In this document: positions 53,950 to 63,996 of the stretch, piece after piece
How positions within the stretch are numbered: position 1 is the first letter of the stretch
How the letters are laid out: every line of letters begins with the position of its first letter
Source of the DNA: an uncultured Lachnospiraceae bacterium
GTDB lineage: Bacteria; Bacillota; Clostridia; Lachnospirales; Lachnospiraceae
Reading direction: 5' to 3'
Assembly: GCA_947629865.1 (NCBI GenBank)
Contig: CANRFJ010000001.1
Span: forward strand, 169,590-233,589
DNA length: 64,000 nt
Position numbers and translations under genes: made by a program
The notes under the pieces: model-generated
Database searches by the model: none
What the model was told of the DNA's origin: nothing
What the model saw: only the letters and a program-made list of their open reading frames with translations

Positions 53950-56367
53950 ATGAGTGAAGAAAAGGAAATCGTCAAGATATCGGTGCGGAGTCTGGTGGAA
54001 TTTGTATTTCGGGAGGGGGACATCACCTCTGCCGGCTCCGGCGCTCCCAACACCGAGGCCATGCAGCTGGGAAGTAAGATCCACAGACAGATACAGAAAA
54101 GCATGGGACTGGGCTATGAGGCCGAGGTCTCTCTTTTTGCGCTGCAGAAAATGACGAGCAGGGAGTTTTCCTCGGATTTTATTCTGCGGATAGAGGGGCG
54201 GGCCGACGGAATCTTCAGGGAAGACGGCCGGGTGACGGTAGATGAGATCAAGGGCGTGTATATGGACGTGGAGGAGATGGAGAAGCCGGTTTTGGTGCAC
54301 AGGGCCCAGGCCATGTGCTACGCCTATATGATAGCGGAGGCGGAGAATCTGCCGGAGGTGGGAGTGCAGATGACGTACTGCAATATGGAGACAGAGAGGA
54401 TCCGGCGCTTTCAGGAGACCTTCACCCGCGGCGAGATCGCCGCCTGGTTTACGGATCTGATGGATAAGTATGAAAAATGGGCCGTCTACGAGTACGACTG
54501 GAAGAAGAAAAGAGACGCCTCGATACGGAAGCTCGTATTCCCCTTCCCCTATCGTCCGGGGCAGAAGGAACTGGCGGCCATGACCTACCGAACCATTGAG
54601 GATAAAAAGAAACTGTTTATTGAGGCCCCCACAGGGGTGGGAAAGACGATTACCACCGTATTTCCGGCTGTCAAGGCGATGGGCGAGGGCCTGTCGGACA
54701 GGGTGTTTTATCTGACGGCCAAAACCATTACGCGGACGGTGGCGGAGGAGTGCTTTGCGCTGCTGGGGCAGCAGAATCTGACCTTTAAGCCGATCACGAT
54801 CACGGCAAAGGAAAAAATGTGTATTCTGGACAAAATCTCCTGCAATCCGGAGGACTGCGAGAGGGCGAAGGGACACTACGACCGGGTGAACGAGGCGGTG
54901 TACGACATGCTGGTACACGAGGAAAAACTGACGCGGGAGATACTTCTCTCCTATGCGGAGCGGCATAGGGTATGCCCCTTTGAGATGGGACTTGATGCGG
55001 CGCTGTTTGCCGATGCGGTGATCTGCGACTACAACTATGCCTTCGATCCGGACGTATACCTGCGCCGGTTTTTCCCCACGGAGAAAAAGGGGGATATGAT
55101 CTTTCTCATCGACGAGGCCCACAACCTGGTGGAGCGGGGGCGCGAGATGTACAGCGCGAGGCTGGTGAAGGAGGATTTTCTGGCTGTGAAGCGGATTGTC
55201 AAGGCCGTGCAGCGCCATGAGAAGCGCCCGGAGGTCCAGTACAATCTGAGGAAATTTGAAAAGGCTTTAGAGGCGGCCAACCGGACTATGCTTGAGTGGA
55301 AGCACGGCTGCGATGAATTTGAAGTGCTTGACGGGCTCGACGGGGTGGGGGCGTTCCAGTTCCAGCTTTTGCGCGTCCTGGCGGCCTATGAGTTATTTGC
55401 CAGGGACTATCCGGTACTGCCGGAGCGGGAGACTGTGCTGGATTTTTACTTTTCTGTGCGCAAATTTGCGGCGGCGGTGGAGGAGGCCGACGACCGCTAC
55501 AAAGTATATATGGACTACGATGGGGAGGGCAATTTCCGCATCAAGCTTCAGTGCATGGATCCGTCCGGACGGCTGCGGGAGGTGATGGAGCGGGGGAGGA
55601 GCGCCATTTTGTTCTCCGCCACCCTTCTACCCATTCGCTATTACAGGGAGCAGCTGGGCGGCGGAGAGGACGACCGGGCGGTCTATGCCGAATCCTCTTT
55701 TCTGCCGGAGCAGAGAAAGATTCTGATTGCCAGGGACGTCACCAGCCGGTATGCCAGACGGGGGCAGTCCGAGTATCAGAGAATCGCGCGGTATCTGGAA
55801 GTTTTTGTGTCGGCGAGAGACGGAAACTACATGATTTTTTTCCCGTCCTATTCCTTTATGGATCAGGTGATAAGCAGAATGGAACCGGCCGAGGGACAAA
55901 AATTGCTTGTGCAGGGCGCGGATATGCGCGAGCGGGAAAAAGAAGAATTTCTGGAGGCCTTTGACGCAGAGAGTGAAACCGGCGTCGTCGGCTGCTGCGT
56001 CATGGGGGGAATCTTCAGCGAGGGAATCGACTTAAAGGAAGACCGGCTGATCGGCGCGGCGATTGTGGGAACCGGACTGCCGATGGTATGCCACGAGAGG
56101 GAATTGTTTAAGAATTATTATGATGAAAAAAAGGGACAGGGTTTTTCCTACGCATACCTCTATCCCGGCGTCAGTAAGGTGTTCCAGGCGGGCGGACGGG
56201 TTATCCGCACCGCGCAGGACAGGGGCGTGATTCTGCTTTTGGACGAGCGGTTTCTCGGCCGGCAATATCTGGAACTGTTCCCGCGGGAGTGGTTCCCCTA
56301 TGAGGCGGTAGATATAGAGCAGATGGAGAGAGAACTGAAAAAATTCTGGGACGGGCAGGATCAGTAG
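53950..56367 (+). CDS. DinG/XPD-like helicase with N-terminal RecB-type nuclease-like domain
   Basis: 805 residues from the ATG at 53950; longer in-frame starts at 53848 and 53923 exist. The N-terminal 170 residues have a PD-(D/E)xK-like core (RIEGRADGIF, then VDEIKGVYMD). The helicase has Walker A EAPTGVGKT and DEAH (IDEAHNLVE). Four cysteines between them (in MCILDKISC, EDCERAK and VCPFEMG) fit an iron-sulfur cluster as in XPD/DinG. Motif VI is near QAGGRVIRTAQD. A 5'-3' DNA repair role is typical of this family. The gene converges on the glycosyltransferase gene and overlaps its end by 7 bases. Confidence 0.87.
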   Translation: MSEEKEIVKISVRSLVEFVFREGDITSAGSGAPNTEAMQLGSKIHRQIQKSMGLGYEAEVSLFALQKMTSREFSSDFILRIEGRADGIFREDGRVTVDEIKGVYMDVEEMEKPVLVHRAQAMCYAYMIAEAENLPEVGVQMTYCNMETERIRRFQETFTRGEIAAWFTDLMDKYEKWAVYEYDWKKKRDASIRKLVFPFPYRPGQKELAAMTYRTIEDKKKLFIEAPTGVGKTITTVFPAVKAMGEGLSDRVFYLTAKTITRTVAEECFALLGQQNLTFKPITITAKEKMCILDKISCNPEDCERAKGHYDRVNEAVYDMLVHEEKLTREILLSYAERHRVCPFEMGLDAALFADAVICDYNYAFDPDVYLRRFFPTEKKGDMIFLIDEAHNLVERGREMYSARLVKEDFLAVKRIVKAVQRHEKRPEVQYNLRKFEKALEAANRTMLEWKHGCDEFEVLDGLDGVGAFQFQLLRVLAAYELFARDYPVLPERETVLDFYFSVRKFAAAVEEADDRYKVYMDYDGEGNFRIKLQCMDPSGRLREVMERGRSAILFSATLLPIRYYREQLGGGEDDRAVYAESSFLPEQRKILIARDVTSRYARRGQSEYQRIARYLEVFVSARDGNYMIFFPSYSFMDQVISRMEPAEGQKLLVQGADMREREKEEFLEAFDAESETGVVGCCVMGGIFSEGIDLKEDRLIGAAIVGTGLPMVCHERELFKNYYDEKKGQGFSYAYLYPGVSKVFQAGGRVIRTAQDRGVILLLDERFLGRQYLELFPREWFPYEAVDIEQMERELKKFWDGQDQ

Positions 56368-57791
56368 GCGTTTTTGTTGACAAAGCCCTTGAAAATTGTC
56401 AGGAATAAAATCTTAAAATCCAGTCCCAGCGACCAGTTTTCGATGTAATATAAATCGCAGTCGATCCGCATACGGATGGAGGTGTCGCCGCGGTAGCCGT
56501 TGACCTGCGCCCAGCCGGTGATACCCGGACGAACCTGGTGCTTGATCATGTAGCGGGGAATCTCCTCCTTGAATTTTTCCACAAAGAACGGGCGCTCCGG
56601 CCGCGGCCCCACCAGGCTCATGTCGCCCCGGAGGACGTTGAAAAACTGCGGCAGCTCGTCCAGGCTCGTTTTGCGTATGAATTTCCCGATCGGCGTCACG
56701 CGGGGATCGTCCTGGATCGTCCAGGCTTGTTTTTCCTTCGAGTCGTCCTGCACCTCCATGGAGCGGAATTTATACATCTTGAACGGGCGGTTGTGCAGCC
56801 CCACCCTCTCCTGACGGAAGATAAGAGGGCCGGGCGAGGTCGCCTTGATGATAACGGTGATGACAAGCATCGGCAGGGAGAACAGCGTAATCAGAAGGAG
56901 AGAGCCCACGATGTCGATCGCCCGTTTCCAAAAGCGGTTAAAGGAGTTGGAGAGGGGCACCTTCCGCACATGAATCACCGGAAGGCCGTCCAAATCCTCG
57001 GTGTAGGGACGGGTGGGGATAATGTTGTTGTAGTCCGGAATAAACTTTGTGTGTACGCCGGATTTTTCCGTCACCGTCACGATTCCCTCAAGCTCGTCGT
57101 AGTGATTGATGCCGAGTGTGATGACGATCTCATCATAGTCGTTTTCGCTCAGCATTTTTTCCAGTTCGTTTCTTCTCCCGATGACGTGGACATCCCGGTA
57201 GGCATGTCCCAGCGGATGGTGGTTGTCCAAAATGCCGTGGATGGAGTAGCCCCATTCCGGATGTGCTAAGAGGCGGTCAATATAACTCTCGGCCGCCCGG
57301 CTGTAGCCAATCAACAGAATGTGCTTCTGGTTCAGTCCCTTTTTTCTGAATTTCCGCAGGATAGTCGTGGTAAAAAAACGGAAAAAAACTTCCAGCATAA
57401 AATTGGTGACTACAAATATAATAATAAATAAGCGGGCGTAGTTTCCGTTTTTAATAAAGAAAAGAAAGGCGACGCAGTAAAAGATGCCGACGATATTTGC
57501 CTTCAGAATACTGAATATCTCGGACTTGCGGCTCTTTACCCGCTTTGGATCATAGAGGTGGAAAAAGTAGTAGGAGAGCAGATAGCAGGGGATTAGCGGC
57601 AGCAGAATCTGCAGATAGGTCTCCAGGCTCCCGTAGACGCCGACCGGCTCCGCGATGATTTCGAGACGGATTAAAAAACTGTGTATATTATCAAAGCGCA
57701 GGTAATAGGCCAGCACAAAGGAGACAATGATAATTGCCGTATCAATCAGTATACGGAAAAGATTCAATAACTTTTGATTTCCCTTAATCAA
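56361..57791 (-). CDS. Exopolysaccharide polyprenyl glycosylphosphotransferase (WcaJ-like)
   Basis: 476 residues, TTG start behind AAAGGA. Membrane helices in the first 130 residues (for instance IIVSFVLAYYLRF, CYLLSYYFFHLY), a Rossmann-like middle (HILLIGYSRAAESYI), then the bacterial sugar-transferase domain: RAIDIVGS, EKQAWTIQDDPRVTPIG, and the conserved KTSLDELPQF, PRPERP and VRPGITGWAQVNGYRG. It transfers a sugar-1-phosphate to undecaprenyl phosphate and so starts a surface polysaccharide. It lies alone, divergent from htrA. Confidence 0.92.
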   Translation of the reverse strand: MIKGNQKLLNLFRILIDTAIIIVSFVLAYYLRFDNIHSFLIRLEIIAEPVGVYGSLETYLQILLPLIPCYLLSYYFFHLYDPKRVKSRKSEIFSILKANIVGIFYCVAFLFFIKNGNYARLFIIIFVVTNFMLEVFFRFFTTTILRKFRKKGLNQKHILLIGYSRAAESYIDRLLAHPEWGYSIHGILDNHHPLGHAYRDVHVIGRRNELEKMLSENDYDEIVITLGINHYDELEGIVTVTEKSGVHTKFIPDYNNIIPTRPYTEDLDGLPVIHVRKVPLSNSFNRFWKRAIDIVGSLLLITLFSLPMLVITVIIKATSPGPLIFRQERVGLHNRPFKMYKFRSMEVQDDSKEKQAWTIQDDPRVTPIGKFIRKTSLDELPQFFNVLRGDMSLVGPRPERPFFVEKFKEEIPRYMIKHQVRPGITGWAQVNGYRGDTSIRMRIDCDLYYIENWSLGLDFKILFLTIFKGFVNKNAY

Positions 57792-57971
57792 AACGTGATC
57801 GTCCTTTCATTAATATAGTGCGGTGTATATATCAGTGCAGTGTATAAATCATTACAAGTATATACCATTTTGTGACATTTCACAATAAAATTTTTTTCAC
57901 AGGCCATTCACAAACTAAACACAATTAGTGATTATAATAGGCAATAACTTAAGAAGAAAGGGTGCATTCGC

Positions 57972-59510
57972 ATGGATGAAAGAGAATATAACCAGGAAAA
58001 TGGAACGGGGACGGGGTTTGTCATGACAGACGCTCCTGGCGCGCCAGAGACGGGATCCGCACCGGAGACGGAGAACATGGCGGGGCCGGGAACCACAGCG
58101 GGGACGGGTTCTCCGGTTGAGCCGCAGCCGATGCCGTCCCAGGACAATATTTACCGTTTTCAGAATGTGTCGCAGCAAAAGCCCGCGAGGGAGAGGGCGG
58201 CAGGTAAGACGGGGGGCGCCGCAAAGGGCCTCGGCAAAGTAGCGCTGAGCGCCGTGGTATTCGGCGTGGTGGCGGCGGCCTGCTTCTTTGGCTTTACCGC
58301 GCTGCTCGGGCTGTTTAAGGGCGACGGCGGCGGGGACATTCCATATACGTCCGGTTCCGGTGACATTCCCGTCACCACGGTGTCCGGGACGGCTGCCGGC
58401 GGCGTGACGGACGTGTCCGGCATTGTGGAGCAGGTCATGCCCTCAATCGTGGCGATTACGGAGACCAGTACGATGACATCGTATTTTGGACAGAGATATT
58501 CCTCGCAGGGAGCGGGCTCCGGCTTCATAGTGAAGCAGGACAACGACCAGCTGCTCATTGTCACCAACAATCATGTGGTGGACAGCGCGGACAAAATAAC
58601 GGTACAGTTCAATGATGGAGAGAGCGCCGCGGCGGAGGTGAAGGGAAGCAGCGAGTCCAACGACCTGGCGGTAATCACGGTGGATATGAACAAATTAAAG
58701 GACTCCACGAAAAAGAGTATCCGCGTCGCCTCCCTGGGCAATTCCGACGAGGCCAAGGTGGGCCAGATGGTGATTGCCATTGGCAATGCGCTGGGCTACG
58801 GGCAGTCGGTGACAGTGGGATATGTGAGCGCAAAAAACCGTGAGGTCTCCACCTCCGATGAGACGACGGGTAAGAGCACCACGCAGATATTGATGCAGAC
58901 AGACGCCGCCATCAATCCGGGCAACAGCGGCGGCGCGCTGATCGACACCCGCGGGAATGTAATCGGTATCAACTCGTCCAAGTACTTTTCCTACGGCTCC
59001 ACCAGTGTGGAGGGAATGGGCTATGCGATTCCGATGAGCAGCGCCGTATCCGTCATAAACGATTTGATGGACAGAGAGGTGCTGAAGGACAATGAAAAGG
59101 GATACCTGGGTATCACGGGCAGCACAATCAAAGAGTCAGAGAATAAGGCCTACGGCATACCGATCGGCGTATATGTCCGCGCCGTATCCGATACGGGGGC
59201 CGCTTACAAGGCGGGGATCAAACAGGGCGATGTAATCACGAAGATCAACGGGCGCAAGGTGCAGTCGATCGAGGCGGTTCAGGAAATCGTCAATAATACC
59301 AAGGTGGGAACCACCATTGATGTGACAGTCATGCGGAGCGACGACGGCGAGTATAAGGAAAAAGAGATCAAGGTGACGTTAAAGAGCAAAGATACGCTGG
59401 ACGGCCTGGAGGACGACTCCGACGACAGCAGCTCGCAGCAGGGCGGTTACGGGAATAATTATGACGAAAACGATTCCCAGGTTGTGCCCTGGGGAAGCAG
59501 TATTTACTAA
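57972..59510 (+). CDS. HtrA/DegP-like membrane serine protease
   Basis: 512 residues. A Gly/Pro-rich cytoplasmic N-terminus, one membrane helix (about 95-115), then trypsin-like protease S1C: TNNHVV (His), NDLAVITVD (Asp) and NPGNSGGAL (catalytic Ser). A single PDZ domain follows (KAGIKQGDVITKINGRKV). It is a quality-control protease facing the cell exterior. A promoter region of about 180 bases separates it from the divergent glycosyltransferase gene. Confidence 0.93.
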   Translation: MDEREYNQENGTGTGFVMTDAPGAPETGSAPETENMAGPGTTAGTGSPVEPQPMPSQDNIYRFQNVSQQKPARERAAGKTGGAAKGLGKVALSAVVFGVVAAACFFGFTALLGLFKGDGGGDIPYTSGSGDIPVTTVSGTAAGGVTDVSGIVEQVMPSIVAITETSTMTSYFGQRYSSQGAGSGFIVKQDNDQLLIVTNNHVVDSADKITVQFNDGESAAAEVKGSSESNDLAVITVDMNKLKDSTKKSIRVASLGNSDEAKVGQMVIAIGNALGYGQSVTVGYVSAKNREVSTSDETTGKSTTQILMQTDAAINPGNSGGALIDTRGNVIGINSSKYFSYGSTSVEGMGYAIPMSSAVSVINDLMDREVLKDNEKGYLGITGSTIKESENKAYGIPIGVYVRAVSDTGAAYKAGIKQGDVITKINGRKVQSIEAVQEIVNNTKVGTTIDVTVMRSDDGEYKEKEIKVTLKSKDTLDGLEDDSDDSSSQQGGYGNNYDENDSQVVPWGSSIY

Positions 59511-59615
59511 AAGGCAGAAATCGTGTATAATAAATCCCATCACAGATTGTTGTGGTGGGATTTGCTTGTCATACGACGCTGTGAAAACCAAACGGAAAAG
59601 TATGCAGGAGGGACT

Positions 59616-60998
59616 ATGAGCGAGGAAAATAAAGACATAAAGGACAGTGAAAAAAAGGACGGACAGCCGGACGGCTATGAAAAGGTCTGCCACATCTGCC
59701 GCCGGCCGCAGAGCAAGGTGGATCGGCTGATTGATCTTCCGAATAACATTACCATCTGCACGGATTGTATGCAGAAGACCTTTGACCAGATCAAGATGCA
59801 GGGGCTGCCGATACAGCTCACAGGACTGGATCTCGCCAATATGGGAGCCATGGGACTGGAGTCGCCGGAGGAATTCCAGAGGCGCCATGCGGTAAAGACA
59901 AAGAAAAAGGAAAAGAAGGAGAAGCCGGTGCTGGATATCCGCCGCCTTCCCGCGCCCCACGTCATCAAGGGCAATCTGGACGAATATGTGGTGGGACAGG
60001 AGCGCGCCAAGAAGGTTATTTCCGTAGGGGTATACAACCACTACAAACGTATTCTGGCGGAGGATACGGGCGACGGCGTGGAGATCGAGAAGTCCAATAT
60101 GCTGATGCTGGGGCCGACCGGAAGCGGAAAGACCTTTATAGTCAGGACGATGGCGCACCTTTTGCAGGTGCCGCTGGCAATCACCGACGCCACGGCCCTG
60201 ACGGAAGCCGGTTATATCGGCGACGACGTGGAGAGCGTGATATCCAAACTCTTGGCCAATGCGGACAATGACGTGGAGCTGGCGGAGAGGGGGATTGTCT
60301 ATATCGACGAGATCGACAAAATCGCTAAAAAGCAGAATACCAACAGTCGGGACGTCAGCGGTGAATCGGTGCAGCAGGCGCTGTTAAAACTGCTGGAGGG
60401 AGCGGACGTAGAGGTGCCGGTGGGCGCCAGCAGCAAAAACGCCATGGTACCGATGACGACAGTTAATACCAGCCACATATTATTTATCTGCGGCGGCGCC
60501 TTTCCGGGACTGGAGGATATTATCAAAAAACGCCTGACCAGTCAGGGAACCATGGGATTTGGCTCGGAGCTCCGCGACAGATATGACAACGACCGGGACA
60601 TCTTTGCGCGGGTGGAGACAGAGGATATCCGCGAGTACGGTCTGATTCCGGAATTTATCGGACGTCTTCCCATAGTATTTTCCCTTCAGGCAATGGACGA
60701 GGAATTGCTGGTGCGGGTGCTGACGGAGCCGAAGAATGCCATTGTAAAGCAGTATCGCAAGCTGCTTATGATGGACGAGGTGGATTTGGAGTTTGAGGAG
60801 GAAGCCCTCCATGCAGTCGCCAGGCGGGCGGCGGAGAAAAAGACGGGGGCCAGGGCGCTCCGCTCGATTATAGAGGAGTTCATGATGGATATCATGTATG
60901 AGATTCCCAAAGACGAGATGATTGGCAAGGTTGTTATCACCAGAGACTATATCGAGGGGAAGGGAGCTCCGTCCATTCTCATGCGCGGCAACAATTAG
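59616..60998 (+). CDS. clpX: Clp protease ATPase subunit ClpX
   Basis: 460 residues from the ATG at 59616 (GGAGGG 6 bases before; an upstream in-frame ATG at 59523 has none). The N-terminal zinc domain has CHIC and CTDC. Walker A GPTGSGKTF and Walker B IDEIDKIAKK follow; the ESVQQALLKLLEG and FIGRLPIVFSL stretches are typical of ClpX. It unfolds substrates for ClpP, whose gene is not in the window. A hairpin terminator overlaps the next gene's ribosome binding site. Confidence 0.9.
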   Translation: MSEENKDIKDSEKKDGQPDGYEKVCHICRRPQSKVDRLIDLPNNITICTDCMQKTFDQIKMQGLPIQLTGLDLANMGAMGLESPEEFQRRHAVKTKKKEKKEKPVLDIRRLPAPHVIKGNLDEYVVGQERAKKVISVGVYNHYKRILAEDTGDGVEIEKSNMLMLGPTGSGKTFIVRTMAHLLQVPLAITDATALTEAGYIGDDVESVISKLLANADNDVELAERGIVYIDEIDKIAKKQNTNSRDVSGESVQQALLKLLEGADVEVPVGASSKNAMVPMTTVNTSHILFICGGAFPGLEDIIKKRLTSQGTMGFGSELRDRYDNDRDIFARVETEDIREYGLIPEFIGRLPIVFSLQAMDEELLVRVLTEPKNAIVKQYRKLLMMDEVDLEFEEEALHAVARRAAEKKTGARALRSIIEEFMMDIMYEIPKDEMIGKVVITRDYIEGKGAPSILMRGNN

Positions 60999-61030
60999 AA
61001 ATTTGGATACGGTCGCTGAATATTGGAAAT

Positions 61031-61071
61031 GCCCTCTGCGTATATTGAAAAAAAGCGCAGGGGGTATTTTT
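61031..61071 (+). terminator. Hairpin with T run after clpX, overlapping the next ribosome binding site
   Basis: CCCTCTGCG pairs with CGCAGGGGG (8 of 9 bases) around an A-rich loop and is followed by TATTTTTTT. Its right arm holds the AGGGGG used by the subtilisin-like gene. It could end clpX transcription, hide the site, or both. Confidence 0.6.
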
Positions 61072-62727
61072 TTGACTTGCAGGGAAGCGGTTTACTCGGA
61101 AAATGCACTCGACTACATCATAACGAATTACCGGGGGCGGGAGTATATAGAGGAGTATTATAATCCCGACTGTTACATGACCTATGACGATATTCAGGCG
61201 GTGATCTATCAGGAGATACAGCAGATCAACAGTGAAAACATAGAAAAATACGGTTTCTCCTCTATCCCAAACATATACGGGCTGATGAGCGAGGAGGCGC
61301 TGGAGGAGAGCGGGGTGCTCCGGATCCGCAGGCAGCCCTATCTGGATTTATACGGACAGGGGATTCTGATCGGACTGGTGGACACGGGAATTGATTTTAC
61401 CCACGAGGTATTCCGCAATGCAGACAACACCACGCGGATTGTGTCGCTCTGGGATCAGACCGTGATTGAGGGGAGCGGAACGGAGCAGTTTCCCTACGGG
61501 CGGGTGTACGGGAGGGAGGAGATCAATCAGGCCCTCCAGGAGGAGAACCCGCAGAGCGTCATTCAGTCCAGAGACGAGATCGGGCACGGCACCTTTCTGG
61601 CGGGAGTGGCCGCGGGCAATGAAGTTGAGAGGGAGGAATTTTCCGGAGTGGCGCCGCTGTCGGAGCTGGTAATCGTAAAGTGCAAGCAGGCCAAAAAGAG
61701 TTATCGGGATTATTACGGCGTGCCGGGGGACGTTCCGGCGTATCAGGAAAATGACATTATGGCGGGGGTGGCCTATATTCTGGAGGTCGCCAGAAAAGAG
61801 CGCCGTCCGGTGGCCGTCTGCGTGGGGATGGGGACAAATATGTGCACCCACGACGGGGATTCCAATCTGCCGGTATTTATGGATCGGTACACGGCCTACC
61901 GTGATGTGACTATGGTTTCATGCGCCGGAAACGAGGGAAATGCGAGGCACCATCATCACATTACGAGACAGGAGGAGAGCATAGAAATCGATGTGGAGGG
62001 AAATCTGGAGGGCTTTATGAGCCAGCTCTGGTGGCAGACGCCGGGCTCTCTTACGCTCAGCGTCGTATCGCCCAGCGGCGATACGCTGTCGGATATACGC
62101 GCCGTCTCCGGCACCCGGCGCAGGAAGGTATTCGCCAGAGAGAACACCGTGGTGGAGCTGTACTTCGGAATCGCCCAGGAGCAGACGCGGTCTCAGGTAG
62201 TGGTGTTCCGGTTCCTCTCCCCCAGAACCGGCATATGGAAAGTCAACGTCTCCTTCACGCACACCGCAGTGGATTTTCATATGTGGCTTCCTATCCGCCA
62301 GTTTCTGAGCTCGGACGTCTTTTTCCTGGAGCCGGATCCGGACGTCACTATCTGCAATCCCGGAAGCGGAAGTAACCTGATCGCGGCCTCTGCCTACAAC
62401 GCCGCCAACGGCGCTCTGTATCTGCAGGCCAGCCGGGGCTTTACCCCCAGGGGCGCCGTAAAGCCGGATATCGTGGCGCCGGGCGTGAATATAAGCGGCC
62501 CGTACCCGCGGAATATGTACGGGACGATGAGCGGCACCAGCGCGGCGGCGGCGCTTACCACAGGCATCAGCGCGCTGTGTATGCAGCGGTACCGCTCGTT
62601 TGGCATCAGCGGTATTTCGGTGAAAGAGACGCTGATCCGGGGAGCTGTCCCGCGGGGTGAGCCCTATCCCAACACGGAGTGGGGGTACGGCGTCGTCAAT
62701 GCCTATGAGAGCGTAACACAGGATTGA
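61072..62727 (+). CDS. Subtilisin-like S8 protease (Csp-like)
   Basis: 551 residues from TTG 61072, with AGGGGG 7 bases before; earlier in-frame codons lie inside clpX. LVDTGIDFTH (Asp), IGHGTFLAGVAAG (His) and MSGTSAAAAL (Ser) give a complete catalytic triad. The long insertion between His and Ser, the jelly-roll part and the opening TCREAVYSE match clostridial Csp/germination-type S8 proteases. No signal peptide is seen, as is usual for this group. Its role (spore germination or other processing) is inferred from the family. Confidence 0.85.
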   Translation: MTCREAVYSENALDYIITNYRGREYIEEYYNPDCYMTYDDIQAVIYQEIQQINSENIEKYGFSSIPNIYGLMSEEALEESGVLRIRRQPYLDLYGQGILIGLVDTGIDFTHEVFRNADNTTRIVSLWDQTVIEGSGTEQFPYGRVYGREEINQALQEENPQSVIQSRDEIGHGTFLAGVAAGNEVEREEFSGVAPLSELVIVKCKQAKKSYRDYYGVPGDVPAYQENDIMAGVAYILEVARKERRPVAVCVGMGTNMCTHDGDSNLPVFMDRYTAYRDVTMVSCAGNEGNARHHHHITRQEESIEIDVEGNLEGFMSQLWWQTPGSLTLSVVSPSGDTLSDIRAVSGTRRRKVFARENTVVELYFGIAQEQTRSQVVVFRFLSPRTGIWKVNVSFTHTAVDFHMWLPIRQFLSSDVFFLEPDPDVTICNPGSGSNLIAASAYNAANGALYLQASRGFTPRGAVKPDIVAPGVNISGPYPRNMYGTMSGTSAAAALTTGISALCMQRYRSFGISGISVKETLIRGAVPRGEPYPNTEWGYGVVNAYESVTQD

Positions 62728-62807
62728 CAGGAAAAGTGAAATGGGGTAAAGTAAGAAAATAAAAGTTTTTCGGAGGCCGGAACCGATGTTCCGGAATGGA
62801 GGCGCAT

Positions 62808-63863
62808 ATGAAAAAATGGGAAAATAATATCCGCAGAACCGTTCCCTATGTACCGGGGGAGCAGCCGAAGGAAGAAAATATCATCAAACTGAATACCAAT
62901 GAGAACCCGTATCCGCCGGTGAGGGGGGCGCTGTCAGCGCACCTGCGGCTGGAATTTGAAAAAATGAGACTGTATCCGGATCCGGAGGCACGCGAGCTGG
63001 TCGAGGCGCTCGAAAAATATTATGGTCTGGGCGGGGGCCAGGTGGTAGTGGGAACCGGCTCGGACGATATACTGTCCCTGTGCTTCCTCACATTTTTCAA
63101 CTCCGACAGGCCCATTCTCTTTCCTGACGTGACGTATTCCTTTTATCCTGTGTGGGCGCAGGTGTACCGGATTCCCTATGAGTGCCCCCCGCTGGATGAG
63201 AATTTCTGCATCCGGCCGGAGGATTACATGAGGGAGAACGGGGGAATCGTCATTGCCAATCCCAACGCCCCCACGTCCCTGGGGATGAAGCGCTCGGAGA
63301 TTGAGGAAATCGTTCGGGCGAATCCGGACGTGGTCGTCATCGTGGACGAGGCCTATGTGGACTTTGGCGGCGAGACCGCGCTGCCGCTTCTGGAGAAATA
63401 TGACAATCTGCTGATCGTGCGCACCTATTCCAAATCCCGTTCCCTGGCCGGAATGAGGATTGGATTCGCCATGGGAAACAGGGAACTGATACAATTTCTG
63501 CGGGATGTGCAGGCGTCGATTAACTCCTACTCCCTGACGAGGGAGGCCATACGGGTGGGCGCGGTGGTTCTGGAGGACGAGGAAACATTTCAGAAAAACA
63601 GGAGCGCTGTGATGGACACCAGGGAGTGGTCACGGGGGGAACTGGAAAAGAGAGGCTTTCAGGTTATGGATTCCCAGACCAATTTTCTCTTTGCGAAGCA
63701 CGGGAGCGTGCCCGGACAGAAATTATTCGAGGAATTAAAGAGAAAGGGTATTTATGTGCGCCACTTTGACAGCGAGCGGATTCGGGACTATCTGCGGATC
63801 ACAGTGGGGACAGGGGAGCAGATGGAACAGTTGATTCGCGCACTGGATGAGCTGCTGATTTAA
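62808..63863 (+). CDS. Histidinol-phosphate aminotransferase-like protein
   Basis: 351 residues from the ATG at 62808, because GGAGG lies 6 bases before it; an in-frame ATG at 62796 is an alternative. Class I/II aminotransferase: IKLNTNENPYPP, VVGTGSDDILSL, ANPNAPTSLG, VDEAYVDFG, and the PLP lysine in TYSKSRSLAGMRIGF. The LNTNENPYPP start is typical of HisC. Other his genes are absent here, so the substrate could also be another aromatic or imidazole amino acid. Confidence 0.85.
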   Translation: MKKWENNIRRTVPYVPGEQPKEENIIKLNTNENPYPPVRGALSAHLRLEFEKMRLYPDPEARELVEALEKYYGLGGGQVVVGTGSDDILSLCFLTFFNSDRPILFPDVTYSFYPVWAQVYRIPYECPPLDENFCIRPEDYMRENGGIVIANPNAPTSLGMKRSEIEEIVRANPDVVVIVDEAYVDFGGETALPLLEKYDNLLIVRTYSKSRSLAGMRIGFAMGNRELIQFLRDVQASINSYSLTREAIRVGAVVLEDEETFQKNRSAVMDTREWSRGELEKRGFQVMDSQTNFLFAKHGSVPGQKLFEELKRKGIYVRHFDSERIRDYLRITVGTGEQMEQLIRALDELLI

Positions 63864-63950
63864 GGAGATATGCAGGGGTGAAAAATCTTTAGATTTGTGG
63901 TTGACAATCAATTCATCCTATAATCCTGTCTTTGACAGTTTATAGAAAAT

Positions 63951-63996
63951 AAAATCGCTGTAACCATAGTAAACATAGGGATTACAGCGATTTTTT
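63951..63996 (+). terminator. Terminator after the aminotransferase gene
   Basis: AAAATCGCTGTAA pairs with TTACAGCGATTTT and runs into TTTTT at the end of the window, about 90 bases after the aminotransferase stop. Confidence 0.8.

Noticed and set aside
63901..63928. TTGACA and TATAAT near the end of the window as a promoter
   Set aside because: The spacing is only 12 bases, too short for a normal sigma-A promoter.
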